In this document: piece by piece, positions 17,003 through 26,544 of the stretch | Layout of the letters: each line of letters begins with the position of its first letter | How positions within the stretch are numbered: the stretch's first letter is position 1 | From: a virus | DNA: 64,000 nt | Strand: one strand, 5' to 3' | IMG/VR virus record: IMGVR_UViG_3300007523_000006 | Span: 53,345-117,344 of that record | Notes under the pieces: model-generated | The model's input: the letters and a program-made list of their open reading frames with translations, nothing else | Databases searched by the model: none | Told to the model about the DNA's origin: nothing | Made by a program: the position numbers and the translations under genes

Positions 17003-18655
17003 TCACTGAGACTCTACAGGATTCTCTGGTTGAAGTTTCAATCCTCTGTGCTGAATTGCCGCTGTAATCAGCCCTTTGAACAAAGGAGCGGCGTTCATCA
17101 ACCTGCTTTTGAATTCAGGGTGAGCCTGAGTTCCAATGAAATAAGGGTGAATATTACGATCCAACTCCATAACTTCAATAAGTCCAGTTTCCGGGTTTCG
17201 CCCACTAATTCTAAATCCCCGTTTAGCATATTGTTCAGAAAATTCCGGGTTTACCTCATATCGGTGGCGATGTCGTTCGCTAATCAATGGCTTGCCATAG
17301 ACTTCGGACGCAATGCTATCCTTGGTCAATTCACACTCATACGAACCCAATCGCATATTGGCTGATTTCTTATTCAGCTTTTCTTGCCCCTCAACAAAGT
17401 GAATGACCGGATATGGAGTTTCCTTATTGAATTCAAGGCTATTAGCTCCATCTAAATCACATTCATTCCGAGCAAATTCAATTACAGCACACTGTAGTCC
17501 CAGGCAAATGCCCAAAAATGGAATCTTCTTCTCACGAACGTACTGAATGGCTTTGATTTTACCTTCAGTACCTCGATTATCGAATCCACCAGGAACAATA
17601 ATGCCATCCAAGCCCTCAAAATGCTTGTGGATGCCTCGCAAGTCTTTGTATTTCTCCAATTCATCAGCTTTGATCCACTTGATGTTAACACGAACATCAT
17701 TGGCAATACCAGCATGAAGAAGGGATTCCTTCAAAGACATATACGCTTCATCACAATTGTCGTATTTGCCAAATACGCCGATCTCAATGGCGGGCATGTG
17801 GTTGGAGACGTATTTTTCTACAACTTCACGATATTTGTGAATTCTACAAGCACTCCGATTCAATCGGAAAAGGTCAACGAAAAGATCGTCAACGTGCCGG
17901 TCGTAGAATTCAAGTGGAACCTGATAAATGCTCTGTACGTCTGGAGCATCAAATATACACTCCCGTTTGACGTTGGTGAGCATCGAGACTTTGGCCAACA
18001 GCTTCTCAGGGATCGCACGATCTACACGACAGAAAATCACGTCGGGTTGCAGGCCATGCCGCTGAAGCTCTTTAACGCTGTTCTGGAGGGGCTTTGTTTT
18101 GAATTCTTTTATCGTATTCACCCACAGAATAGGTGCGACCATAGCGATCAACACATCGTCTTTGAACTTCTGCTTGAATTGTCGCATAGCTTCAAAGAAG
18201 GCAAAGCTCTCACTATCGCCAACGGTGCCGCCAATCTCAACAATAACAACGTCTTTATCTTTGCCCAAATCCACGAGGCGTTGCTGGATTTTATCTGTCA
18301 AATGCGGAATAAGCTGGATGGTTTGACCAAGATATTTGCCAGCTTCTTGTTCCTCGATCAATTCCTTGTGCAAAGTCCCTGACGTGCAAATGTTCATCTT
18401 GTTGACATTGATGCCAGCAATTCGCTCATAGTGTCCGAGATCAAGGTCGGTTTCCGTGCCATCATCGCAAAGGAAACACTCCCCGTGTTCACGGGGAGCC
18501 AAAATTCCCGCATTTGTGTTCAAATACGGGTCGAATTTGACGAGGGTGATGTTGTGACCACGGAACTTCAGCAAAAGCCCGACGCTCGCTGCCGAGACGC
18601 CCTTGCCAGTACCAGAAATCACACCACCGACCACTATAAGGTACTTAGCTGACAT
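17003..18655 (-). CDS. pyrG: CTP synthase
   Basis: 550 aa, full length. The N-terminal synthetase domain has 'GVISGTGKGVSAASVG' and 'KFDPYLNTNAG'; the C-terminal class I amidotransferase has the nucleophile in 'GICLGLQC' and the His-Glu pair in 'AHPEFKSR'. It converts UTP, ATP and glutamine to CTP, enlarging the pyrimidine pool for phage DNA. I start at MSAKYLIVV after AAAGGAG, 12 codons inside the longest frame. Downstream of the ribonucleotide reductase in transcription order, with a pseudoknotted leader between them. Confidence 0.95.
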   Translation of the reverse strand: MSAKYLIVVGGVISGTGKGVSAASVGLLLKFRGHNITLVKFDPYLNTNAGILAPREHGECFLCDDGTETDLDLGHYERIAGINVNKMNICTSGTLHKELIEEQEAGKYLGQTIQLIPHLTDKIQQRLVDLGKDKDVVIVEIGGTVGDSESFAFFEAMRQFKQKFKDDVLIAMVAPILWVNTIKEFKTKPLQNSVKELQRHGLQPDVIFCRVDRAIPEKLLAKVSMLTNVKRECIFDAPDVQSIYQVPLEFYDRHVDDLFVDLFRLNRSACRIHKYREVVEKYVSNHMPAIEIGVFGKYDNCDEAYMSLKESLLHAGIANDVRVNIKWIKADELEKYKDLRGIHKHFEGLDGIIVPGGFDNRGTEGKIKAIQYVREKKIPFLGICLGLQCAVIEFARNECDLDGANSLEFNKETPYPVIHFVEGQEKLNKKSANMRLGSYECELTKDSIASEVYGKPLISERHRHRYEVNPEFSEQYAKRGFRISGRNPETGLIEVMELDRNIHPYFIGTQAHPEFKSRLMNAAPLFKGLITAAIQHRGLKLQPENPVESQ

Positions 18656-18693
18656 TGACTCTCCTTTGGTAATTCCAAACAATATTTTCAAGC

Positions 18694-18758
18694 AAGCCCT
18701 GCTTTCACCTAAGAGCGAGCACCCGACCTCTTTAGGATCGGGGTAGTTGACAGGGCTT
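18694..18758 (-). promoter_or_regulatory. Pseudoknotted leader RNA upstream of pyrG
   Basis: Plus-strand coordinates: outer arms AAGCCCTG/CAGGGCTT (18694-18701, 18751-18758) enclose a helix ACCCGA/TCGGGGT (18721-18726, 18738-18744). The helix loop CTCTTTAGG (18728-18736) is complementary to CCTAAGAG (18708-18715), making an H-type pseudoknot. Compact nested-plus-pseudoknot folds are typical of small riboswitches. It lies 40-100 bases before the pyrG start. I could not match it to a known class. Confidence 0.5.
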
Positions 18759-18830
18759 ATTCTTTATGCACTCTGGAGTGTTCGTCGTAGTGGGTCGATC
18801 AGGACCGGAACTTTATCCGATCTCACAAAA

Positions 18831-21104
18831 TCATATTGAGCAAGCTCCACCGGCACAAGCAATTGTGTCCATCGGCTTGGTTTCGTCGGTTTCTTCGATC
18901 ATCAAAGAATAATCTACGTCTTTGTATTCTCTCTGCAAATCTTGCCAGAGCTTCCAATTGTGGACTTCTTTGAGGCAATATGTCATATGACGTGAATCAC
19001 CCTCGAAATATCGGTTGGCAAACTGCACTGCACGACGAACAAAATCCTTCTTTGCCTCCCAAGAAGCATGAGCAATTTTGTGGGCATGATGTTCTTGCAT
19101 ATGTTCATAATTGATGACATCACCCACCAATTCGGCTTCTGGAGACTTGGGTTCAACCAAGGGATCGCCATAACCTAATACGGTTTCGCAAGCTACCCAG
19201 AGGTTATCATCAAATGCACGCAATCCATGAACAATTAAACCACTGGCAAACAAACTGCCTTCGCCATACATCTGAACGATTTCACGGGCAGTATGAACGG
19301 TAGTGAAGGGGGCTTGGGGATAATCCAAATCGCCTGATTGCGGAAGCAATGCGATGCCTGCAAAGAATCTACGATTGTCGAAAATATAATCAGTGACAGC
19401 ATCCCATTCATCGGGACGTACATTGATCGTATTGGATACGTTATGAGTGAGCCACGGTTGAGTACAAAGTTCAGGACGTGTGCCAGCCATAACCCAATTT
19501 GCCTGTGTACTCTTGACGTGTTCCAGGAGCTTCAAAGCAGACAATTGGTTCTTGGTCTTTGCACCATCAGGAACTTCTACACAGAACGTAATGACCTCAT
19601 CGGTCTTATTGGCGCTCCATACAGATTTCTCAACAGCAATCCCATTTCGCTCTTTGAAGAACTGCAAAGGAGCTTCCATATAGTTGCCCTGAATACGACG
19701 AAAATAACGCTTGGCATGATGCGGGTGAATACCGCTGGCACTGCCAAGAATACAGCTAGTCGTTCCGGCTGGCTTTACGCATGTTGCACGGGCGGCTGGG
19801 TTGATTCCAATCTGCTTGGCCATCCACTCATTCGTATCAAGAATGAGCTTTGCCATTTCCTGTTGATTTTCCTCATCGAAAATAATATCAGGATTATCCA
19901 TCATACCCGTAATGCTGACGCCCAATAGAGCTTCTCGTTCCACAATCTCCTTGGATGTTTGTCCAAGATATTCAAAGTTTGTATACGATGCTTGAAGAGT
20001 GCCAATAATGGCTGCGGCTTTGGCCGCAATAGCAAAATCTTCTTTGCTCTTGATCTTGCGACCATTGATTTCGCAAAGATTGCACATCTGCCAACCTGAA
20101 ATGCCAGTCTTCCAATGAACCGGCCACATGCCAATTTCAACACATGGGTTCACAACAAGGTCGGGATGATCGGCAAATACGAATCCAGGTTCTCCGAATT
20201 CTTTTACATCCTTCATTGCCTCTTCAAATTGCTCTTTAGTGGTTTCGCCACGAATGAGCAACATAGAGTTGTTGGACCTTGCTCTCTGAGGATTTTCCGT
20301 AAACCAATTACCAGTCTTGGCTTTACGCATATCCATATCGTCTACCGAGAACAAACAAATGGTAGCCGACCGTCGAACGCCACCACTCAAAACGGCATCG
20401 CTGATGTGCATAACAATATCGTATGCGTCAATAGACCGCAGGCGTTTGAACCTCTTGCAGCGATCATCCATGAGCTTACAAATAATCTCTAGTGAACGAC
20501 GTAATGGTTCTGGTCCTGGGGCCTTGCCAACTCCCGATGCCAATACAGCACCGGCTGGGCGAATGTGTGAAAAATCAAAGGTCACATCACAGCCATACCA
20601 TTCCGAAAATTCTTCATGGGGCATGTATGTTGCCAACAAGATACCCAAAGCATCAGACCATCCCTCAATTGAGTCAGGAATGATATACTTTCGCTTTTTG
20701 TGAACCTGTCCGCTTGTACGACTTTCATGGAAATCAGGTAGCTTTCCAATATGGTGATGTTGCACAGAAAAACCTGTGCCGCAACCGCATAATAAAAGCC
20801 AGAATGTTTCTTGGAAAAAACGCACTCGGTCGCAATATGAGACACAGCAGTTGTACATGCGGGCATTTTTTTGTTCAATTGACTTGCCGCCAAATTGGAG
20901 CGCCCGTTGTGAGCCTAGCACTAATTTTTGCTTAACTTTATCGAATGCCCATTCAATGTCCGAAATCATGTGCGGGAACTTACGAATGTGCATTTGCATC
21001 ACTCGATCAACCGCCTCATTCCAAATCTCTCTTCTTTTTTCTTTCTGATTAAATCGAGCATATCTGCTGACGTAAGTGTATTCCTGTAAAGCCTTTATAG
21101 ACAT
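18831..21104 (-). CDS. nrdJ: Adenosylcobalamin-dependent ribonucleoside-triphosphate reductase (class II)
   Basis: 757 aa, full length for the monomeric B12-dependent class. Radical/active-site segments 'VNPCVEIG' and 'MCNLCEING', 'NNSMLLIRGE', 'VKPAGTTSCILG' and the C-terminal redox pair in 'IACAGGACSI' are all present. It makes dNTPs from NTPs without oxygen, needing host or environmental cobalamin and a thioredoxin. With pyrG downstream it forms a nucleotide-supply unit. No cobalamin riboswitch is evident in the short leader. Confidence 0.93.
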   Translation of the reverse strand: MSIKALQEYTYVSRYARFNQKEKRREIWNEAVDRVMQMHIRKFPHMISDIEWAFDKVKQKLVLGSQRALQFGGKSIEQKNARMYNCCVSYCDRVRFFQETFWLLLCGCGTGFSVQHHHIGKLPDFHESRTSGQVHKKRKYIIPDSIEGWSDALGILLATYMPHEEFSEWYGCDVTFDFSHIRPAGAVLASGVGKAPGPEPLRRSLEIICKLMDDRCKRFKRLRSIDAYDIVMHISDAVLSGGVRRSATICLFSVDDMDMRKAKTGNWFTENPQRARSNNSMLLIRGETTKEQFEEAMKDVKEFGEPGFVFADHPDLVVNPCVEIGMWPVHWKTGISGWQMCNLCEINGRKIKSKEDFAIAAKAAAIIGTLQASYTNFEYLGQTSKEIVEREALLGVSITGMMDNPDIIFDEENQQEMAKLILDTNEWMAKQIGINPAARATCVKPAGTTSCILGSASGIHPHHAKRYFRRIQGNYMEAPLQFFKERNGIAVEKSVWSANKTDEVITFCVEVPDGAKTKNQLSALKLLEHVKSTQANWVMAGTRPELCTQPWLTHNVSNTINVRPDEWDAVTDYIFDNRRFFAGIALLPQSGDLDYPQAPFTTVHTAREIVQMYGEGSLFASGLIVHGLRAFDDNLWVACETVLGYGDPLVEPKSPEAELVGDVINYEHMQEHHAHKIAHASWEAKKDFVRRAVQFANRYFEGDSRHMTYCLKEVHNWKLWQDLQREYKDVDYSLMIEETDETKPMDTIACAGGACSI

Positions 21105-21186
21105 TTTTCCTCTTTTCCTTCTGCCAAATATTGTTTGGTCTTGTTTGCTGGGAAGGTAGCTAGTTGTTATGAGCTGAATTTTTTGA

Positions 21187-21214
21187 CTATTATTGTCGGG
21201 GGTTACAATAATAG
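21187..21214. repeat. Inverted repeat between gp46-like and reductase genes
   Basis: CTATTATTGT/ACAATAATAG (21187-21196, 21205-21214) with an 8-base loop. No clear T-run follows on the minus strand, so termination there is uncertain; on the plus strand CTTTT follows. The remaining 21105-21316 gap shows no gene. Confidence 0.5.
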
Positions 21215-21316
21215 CTTTTAAGGCATTTTATGGCAAGCCATAAGTCGCTCTGAAAGTAACTTATATCGTGCAAAAACGTGCAAAAACCTTTCGCACGAAC
21301 ACATAAATGGTCTTCT

Positions 21317-23353
21317 TCATTCTTGAGACAATTTAGTATATCCACCTTCATGAACCATTCTGATAACGTCTGATCCTTCGAGCATTCGCATAAGGTCTGG
21401 ATCATGAGTCGTGACAAACACTTGCTTGTCTTCGGCCAACTCACAGATCATATTGTAAATGCCTTGGACACCCAAAGGATCGACATTGGTGCTGACTTCA
21501 TCTAAGAAGACAATAGACGGGATGGAACCGGAGCTAACGGTCATGACGTGTGCGAAAGATTGGCTCACAGCAAGATTGAGACGCCGACGTTGCCCTGTAG
21601 ACATAGCATGATATACATAAGGATCGCCATCCACTGGATTACGTTCAATTTTTTCGTTCAACTCATTATCGAACTTGAGCGTGATCTTATTGTCGATAAG
21701 GAACTGAAGCCAATAATTGATACGGCTGTTAAGCTCTGGAATAATCCCATCCACAACCCATTTGCGAATACCATGTTCGCCGAGGCCAGCAATCCAATAA
21801 TCAAAATATGGCAATTCAGCTTCGAGAGCTTTTACCTCGACTTCTTTATTGGCCACATTGAGAGTGACGTTATCAAGTTCCACTTTATCGTTGTCGATAA
21901 AGTCTTGATATGGCGAGCGACCTGCCAACTCTGTTTTTTTGCTTTCAACCGAATTCTTGATTTGAGAAATCTCTTGTTCCAAAAGAGCTTCAGCACTATC
22001 CGCTTTTGGTTCACGCACCTTAGAGGCGGCAACCAGATCATTTCTCAATGTTCTGAGTTGGGAATCAATTGAACCAATCTTTGTCACAACCTGACCGATC
22101 ATGGTTGTGACTTTTCCCTGTCGCAGCTTCAGATCATCAGTTTTAACGGCAATCTCTTTGCCTCCCGTCATGGCCGTCTGAATATCAAGATTGATCTCAT
22201 TGATTTCTAATTTAAGACCATTCACATATTCAAGGATATTTTCCTCTTCAACAACACTGCGGCATTTTCCGCAGCGGGTGCCGGGCTTATTGGATTCCAA
22301 ATCAGCAATCTCAAATTCTTTTTTCTTCCGATCAGCCAACTTAACTCTCGCAGTCGCAGAAAACTCTTCATACTGCTTGGTAAGTCCCTGAGCCTCTAAT
22401 TTCAATTCCGCTTCTTTGTCTTTCACCAACTGAAGTTTCTTCTCCAGATCAGCCTTAGAAACCTCCAAAGGAGGAATCGAATCATTGATAGAGGTAATCT
22501 TGACCTGAGCCTCTTGGTATGCCAGGAGTGCAGCGCCAGTATCAGTAGAGGCTAATTCTTGTCTCTTGGTTAGAATGGATTTCTCAAGAACAACGATCTC
22601 ATTTTTCTTCGTGAGTTGCCAATCAACATGCTTCTTTTCAGTCAACAAAAGACGACGATTGGCATCATCCTTAATGGACAATAGAAGGTTGTATTCTTTT
22701 GCTTTCGAGTCGATATTCTGTTTAATCACCTTCCGCAACTCTTTGGCGTTTTCATGCCACTCTCGATAGTCGCCCAATGAAAGCAGATTTTCTACGATCT
22801 CTTTCTTTTGAGGATTATCACACTCCAAGAAGCACAATCGCTGATCGTCTGTGAATATGCACATATTCACAAAAGCGTCATAAGACAAACCGATGACACT
22901 TTCAATCTTCTTTTGAGTAGTCTGCATTGTGCCTTGAGTAATCTCTGTGGTCTTGTCCCAGATGGCATCTGGGCTTTCCCACAATCTCAAGCTGTTTCCG
23001 TCTTTGCGATCCAACCGTGTACGAACAACACGGTAATCGCCAAAGATAAGTTCAACTTTGCAGTCTTTACCTACAAGGTTGTGAACGACATCATTGACTT
23101 TCAATTTTTGTTTTACGGTTTTGCCAAAAAGACCATAAACAATAATCTCTTGCAATGAGCTTTTGCCTGTTCCATTACTGGAAATCTTGGTTTCATCAGA
23201 TTGTTCACTTGATGAATCAATTGCCTTAGCATCTCGATTCTCGCCACGAATCAAAATGATATTGCCGTATTTCTCCAATGGAAGTTGGATACCTACGGGA
23301 CCGAAGGGCAAAAAGTTCCACGCCGCAATGTGTTTGAAGGTTAGATTTATCAT
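21317..23353 (-). CDS. SbcC/Rad50-like recombination ATPase, T4 gp46-like
   Basis: 678 aa. N-terminal 'SSNGTGKSSLQE' Walker A, long paired coiled coils on either side of a zinc hook CGKC (in 'GTRCGKCRSVV', near residue 360), and C-terminal 'STGQRRRLNLAVSQ' signature plus 'IVFLDEVSTNVD' Walker B. With the gp47-like nuclease it processes double-strand breaks to start recombination-dependent replication and may degrade host DNA. Own promoter at 23360-23388. Unlike T4, a glycosyltransferase gene separates it from gp47. Confidence 0.9.
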   Translation of the reverse strand: MINLTFKHIAAWNFLPFGPVGIQLPLEKYGNIILIRGENRDAKAIDSSSEQSDETKISSNGTGKSSLQEIIVYGLFGKTVKQKLKVNDVVHNLVGKDCKVELIFGDYRVVRTRLDRKDGNSLRLWESPDAIWDKTTEITQGTMQTTQKKIESVIGLSYDAFVNMCIFTDDQRLCFLECDNPQKKEIVENLLSLGDYREWHENAKELRKVIKQNIDSKAKEYNLLLSIKDDANRRLLLTEKKHVDWQLTKKNEIVVLEKSILTKRQELASTDTGAALLAYQEAQVKITSINDSIPPLEVSKADLEKKLQLVKDKEAELKLEAQGLTKQYEEFSATARVKLADRKKKEFEIADLESNKPGTRCGKCRSVVEEENILEYVNGLKLEINEINLDIQTAMTGGKEIAVKTDDLKLRQGKVTTMIGQVVTKIGSIDSQLRTLRNDLVAASKVREPKADSAEALLEQEISQIKNSVESKKTELAGRSPYQDFIDNDKVELDNVTLNVANKEVEVKALEAELPYFDYWIAGLGEHGIRKWVVDGIIPELNSRINYWLQFLIDNKITLKFDNELNEKIERNPVDGDPYVYHAMSTGQRRRLNLAVSQSFAHVMTVSSGSIPSIVFLDEVSTNVDPLGVQGIYNMICELAEDKQVFVTTHDPDLMRMLEGSDVIRMVHEGGYTKLSQE

Positions 23354-23359
23354 GCGGGC

Positions 23360-23388
23360 AGTATAGAACTTCTCGCAATGTGCTGCAA
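23360..23388 (-). promoter_or_regulatory. Promoter of the gp46-like gene
   Basis: On the minus strand: TTGCAG (23388-23383), 17-base spacer, TATACT (23365-23360). It lies directly upstream of the start at 23353, leaving a very short leader. Confidence 0.55.
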
Positions 23389-23396
23389 TACGATTG

Positions 23397-24131
23397 TTAT
23401 TTATTGTTATTTATATTGCTGTCAAGCACAGTCTTTGGCATCAACTTACGAAGAACGGCACTCTTTTTTCGATCAAGAGTTTGATATAGCTCTTTGTGCC
23501 GTTCCCAGAAGAAAATGTTTCTATTGTTAAGCATTCTCTTGATCTGTCCGGTAGGGTGAACCGTCTTTTGAATTTGACCCTTATAGGTCAACTTGCCATC
23601 CACGTCTTTCAAATGCGGAATGTCAGTAAAGTTCCAAGTGTTGTCGGTCTTCACAAGAAACTTACCAAAGTGGTTAATCAAGCACTCATGAAAACTGCCT
23701 TTGTCATTCATGAAAGACATGATATTCAAAATATCCTGCACGCACATCCATTGATAAGACGGACCAACCAAAAAACCGTGACTACGATTAGAAGATACAA
23801 CCAGATCATCTTTAGCTATCTTGAATATTTCGCTAATGTCATCCTGAAAGGAAACATCGGCATCCCAATAAGCAAATACAGCAGATTCTTTTTTGGCGAA
23901 GTTGGCAATTGCTCGCAATGTATCGGAACGTATATCTCCAAAAGAAATGCCAGTAAACAGCATCGCTCCGGTTTCAAGAATTTTACTTTTGGTGTTGGTC
24001 GAAAGACCAAACCCAACAATGACTATGCGTTCTGGATCGTGTTTGGCAATTTCTCGCAAGGAAACTAACCAAGATACACCCCACAAGTGCCAATACGCTT
24101 CGTCAAAACCAGTTACAACATAGTTTTTCAT
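23397..24131 (-). CDS. Putative glycosyltransferase, 244 aa
   Basis: 'KNYVVTGFDEAYWHLWGVSWLVSL' opens an alpha/beta nucleotide-sugar-binding fold (quoted in part: NYVVTGFDEAYW), and 'FAYWDADVSF' provides a DxD-type metal site (about residues 100-109). Start chosen at MKNYVV, whose ATG lies next to the TGA of the gp47-like gene. The C-terminus ends in Asn-rich low complexity from a TTATTG-type repeat. Donor and acceptor unknown; position inside a recombination operon is odd. Confidence 0.55.
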   Translation of the reverse strand: MKNYVVTGFDEAYWHLWGVSWLVSLREIAKHDPERIVIVGFGLSTNTKSKILETGAMLFTGISFGDIRSDTLRAIANFAKKESAVFAYWDADVSFQDDISEIFKIAKDDLVVSSNRSHGFLVGPSYQWMCVQDILNIMSFMNDKGSFHECLINHFGKFLVKTDNTWNFTDIPHLKDVDGKLTYKGQIQKTVHPTGQIKRMLNNRNIFFWERHKELYQTLDRKKSAVLRKLMPKTVLDSNINNNK

Positions 24132-24132
24132 A

Positions 24133-25191
24133 TCACTCCACTTTTTGACAAATTTTGCGACCGATACGCAGAAGCTCATCTCGATCAAGATTTTTGGGGC
24201 CAATCTCATCAACATACTTACCAAGCATTTCATCGCCCCTGTATAAGATAGCTTTGGCATCTTGGATTACATGCTGATCCATAATCTTTTTTTGCTGCTT
24301 GATCTCCAAGCTGCCCATATTATTGGATTCCAGCATCTCTTTTCGCAGGGCAACCAAATCGGTTGCTCCAATATCGTCAACTTTAATACGAATGAAATTT
24401 TTGTTCAAATCGTATTTGTCTTTATCCTTGATGCTGATGACCAAGTGAACGGGACTGAAATCATTTGGGATATATGTCTTCTTGCCAGTTTTACCATTGA
24501 AAGCAATGATGTGCTTCTTCTGGAATGCTTCACCGAAAGAAAGCTCCAAAGGAGAACCAACATATTCGACCTTCTCATTAACCCGTTGTTCGGCATAGTA
24601 GTGACCAAGGAACGTGTGTTTATAATGATCGAATAAACTAACGCCCACACTCACCATATCGCCGTCATGTTCGATGGAAATATCAGACTGATGGGTGCCA
24701 TGCAGGATAGCTCCGTCAATAGCAATATGTCCTAACGCATATTCTGGGCTTCCTGGTTTTTCCTTGAGTTCTTCCAACGTGGTAATCGGATTGTGTGTGA
24801 ACGGAATAAAGTCCCAATTCGATCCAGCGATATTGATACGCTCAGGACGAGCGATAATCTGAACGCCGGGCAGTGCCGATAAAGGAATGACGCTGCTGAC
24901 CGAGGTTTTATCGTTGTACCAAAGATCGTGATTTCCCAGCAGCAAATATAGTTTGAATTTGCCGCCCCTCAGTCGCTTCTCCAAAGTCTCGAAAGCTCTT
25001 TGGTAGGTGTAGACCTCGATTTTTTGACGGTCGTGATATAGATCGCCACCAAATAGAATATTGGTTATTCCTCGTTGTTCAGCAACGTCAAATACCCAAT
25101 CAAGTGCCTTTAGGCAATCTTCCAATCGACCATTGGATCGCTTGTGCGGGTGAACGTGAATATCGCTAAAGATCAAAACTTCATCATTCAT
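24133..25191 (-). CDS. SbcD/Mre11-like nuclease, T4 gp47-like
   Basis: 352 aa. Metallophosphoesterase motifs in order: 'IFSDIHVHPH', 'FGGDLYHDR', 'LLGNHDLWYN', 'AILHGTHQ' and 'FLGHYYAEQ'. Mre11-type enzymes bind two metals and trim DNA ends, partnering the Rad50-like gp46. Start at MNDEVLIF rather than 21 codons upstream, where the frame would run through the DUF4326 gene. Overlaps that gene by 4 bases. Confidence 0.9.
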   Translation of the reverse strand: MNDEVLIFSDIHVHPHKRSNGRLEDCLKALDWVFDVAEQRGITNILFGGDLYHDRQKIEVYTYQRAFETLEKRLRGGKFKLYLLLGNHDLWYNDKTSVSSVIPLSALPGVQIIARPERINIAGSNWDFIPFTHNPITTLEELKEKPGSPEYALGHIAIDGAILHGTHQSDISIEHDGDMVSVGVSLFDHYKHTFLGHYYAEQRVNEKVEYVGSPLELSFGEAFQKKHIIAFNGKTGKKTYIPNDFSPVHLVISIKDKDKYDLNKNFIRIKVDDIGATDLVALRKEMLESNNMGSLEIKQQKKIMDQHVIQDAKAILYRGDEMLGKYVDEIGPKNLDRDELLRIGRKICQKVE

Positions 25192-25475
25192 ACCGATTCT
25201 CCGAGCAGTTCGAGAAGGACATCGCCATGACAGAGTTTGGGACGACACCAGCAACCCAGACGTTTTCCACGAAGGTCTTCAAGCGATGCCATTAAATCAG
25301 GTTGGGTCTTTATCCATTCCCGATATTTGTCAATGGCTTCATAACGGGTCGCAACTTTTGTCTCGGCCAAGCAACTTGGTTTATGACTGAAAGGGTTGCC
25401 CCAGATTGAAGGTCGTCCGATATAAACGTCGTACTCATCACGACCGCAGTGTACGATACTGGTTTTCATGTTCAT
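25188..25475 (-). CDS. DUF4326 family protein, 95 aa
   Basis: 'YIGRPSIWGNPFSH' and 'GCWCRPKLCHGDVLLEL' are the family's hallmark segments, with Cys and His likely binding metal. DUF4326 proteins are common in phages and bacteria, function unknown. First gene of the gp47-GT-gp46 cluster. Confidence 0.85.
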   Translation of the reverse strand: MNMKTSIVHCGRDEYDVYIGRPSIWGNPFSHKPSCLAETKVATRYEAIDKYREWIKTQPDLMASLEDLRGKRLGCWCRPKLCHGDVLLELLGESV

Positions 25476-25514
25476 GGGCGTATTGTGCCTAAACCAGTGC
25501 GTTCAATCAAGACA

Positions 25515-25552
25515 AGATAAAAAAATAGACGACTCGTAAATAGTCGTCTATA
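25515..25552 (-). terminator. Terminator of the 25561 gene
   Basis: ATAGACGACT/AGTCGTCTAT arms with loop ATTTACG, read on the minus strand, followed by a seven-T run. Confidence 0.88.
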
Positions 25553-25560
25553 AAGCAGAT

Positions 25561-25878
25561 TTATTGATTTTGCATATCGGGCTTATCGGGCTTTTCCTGT
25601 CCGTCTCCACTGAGAACTCTTTCCAAAACGTCCCAGACGTTGTATGCTTTGAGCTTCTGAGGAGCGGTGCCACCAGCCGGTGCGCCAGGCATCCCTCCCA
25701 TCGGTGGAGCGCCCATGCCCATTCCACCACCCATCGGTGGCATTCCACCCATTGGGGGAGCGCCGCCAGCAGGCAGTAATGCCCCAGGACCACTGATTCC
25801 ACCAGCCCCGCCCGGTGGAGGCGGTGGTGGTGCAGCTTCGTTCAGTTTGAATTCGAGAAATTTCTTGAAGGTATTCAT
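25561..25878 (-). CDS. Gly/Pro/Met-rich candidate internal head protein
   Basis: 105 aa, starting MNTFKKFLEFKLNEA, a capsid-targeting-like N-terminus. Residues 16-75 are a low-complexity GGAPPMGGMPP-type region, probably disordered; the last 30 residues may form one helix. Twelve codons of upstream frame are ignored because the MNTFKKFLEF start fits the recurring N-terminal motif. Function unknown. Confidence 0.6.
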   Translation of the reverse strand: MNTFKKFLEFKLNEAAPPPPPPGGAGGISGPGALLPAGGAPPMGGMPPMGGGMGMGAPPMGGMPGAPAGGTAPQKLKAYNVWDVLERVLSGDGQEKPDKPDMQNQ

Positions 25879-25882
25879 CACC

Positions 25883-26068
25883 TTATGTAGTGACGAAAAT
25901 CGGAAATTTCCCAAAAGGATCGAACCTGAATCGTTTTTGACTCTCTAAGGTATCTGAAGCCAAGTCGCTGGAAGTCTCGGAACCGACAAGTGCGTTTTCA
26001 ACTTTGTCGAGAAGTAACTTTACAAGTGACAAAAGCCGTGGTATGATACCAACGTCCTGATCGGACAA
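25883..26068 (-). CDS. Possible small protein, 61 aa
   Basis: TTG start, amphipathic helix 'IPRLLSLVKLLLDKVENAL', ending five bases before the next gene. It runs antisense across the plus-strand promoter at 26019, so it may not be real. Confidence 0.3.
   Translation of the reverse strand: MSDQDVGIIPRLLSLVKLLLDKVENALVGSETSSDLASDTLESQKRFRFDPFGKFPIFVTT
26019..26047 (+). promoter_or_regulatory. Promoter of the noncoding hairpin-array transcript
   Basis: TTTACA (26019-26024), 17-base spacer ending CCGTGG, TATGAT (26042-26047). A near-perfect member of the main promoter class with no protein gene for the next 790 bases. Confidence 0.82.
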
Positions 26069-26176
26069 CGCTTCTTGTGAGTCTGGGCGTGTGGGGCTTG
26101 CCTCATTATCAGACGAGGGTGGGAGTCAACCTAATGACCGGGTTTTAATGTTTGCACCAAAGCATAAGCAAGCGTC

Positions 26177-26328
26177 GGCTTCTATGGGTTGTCTGTGCCG
26201 TAATCAGACCACCCGGCTTCTATGGGTTGTCTGTGCCGTAATCAGACCACCCGGCTTCTATGGGTTGTCTGTGCCGTAATCAGACCACCCGGCTTCTATG
26301 GGTTGTCTGTGCCTCAATCAGACCACCC
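26177..26328. repeat. 38-bp tandem repeat, four copies, each a hairpin
   Basis: Copies start at 26177, 26215, 26253 and 26291; the first three are identical and the fourth differs at two bases. Each unit has arms GGGTTGTCTG / CAGACCACCC around a 9-base loop (TGCCGTAAT). The GTCTG/CAGAC core also forms the stem of the unrelated 35-base array at 12192. Confidence 0.95.
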
Positions 26329-26544
26329 GCCTGCGAGTTGAATAAAATTTCAGATTCCGTCTTGAAATTTTGTTTCGAGACGACTACTATAACAGACACA
26401 AGCGAACAAAACGTCCGCACAATCAATTGGAGTTCATCGTGAACACTTTATCCCTCAGTCTATCGCTCTCTTATTCCTTGCTATCATTTAGCAACGGAGA
26501 AGGCTGCGTCCTGACTTAAAGGGACAATTGTGGGGAAGAATAAA

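Noticed and set aside
21105-21316. Cobalamin riboswitch before the B12-dependent reductase
   Set aside because: The gap is short, and I see neither the conserved B12-box-like core nor a long multi-helix fold.
25667-25948. Pro/Gly-rich plus-strand reading frame
   Set aside because: Mirror of the Gly/Pro-rich minus-strand gene at 25561-25878, which has a start, the recurring N-terminal motif and a terminator.
12192-26328. The tandem arrays as CRISPR arrays
   Set aside because: Units are contiguous with no variable spacers and there are no cas genes.
26091-26442. Repetitive plus-strand frames across the 38-bp array
   Set aside because: Their sequence comes entirely from repeat units whose length is not a multiple of three; no ribosome site or conserved content.
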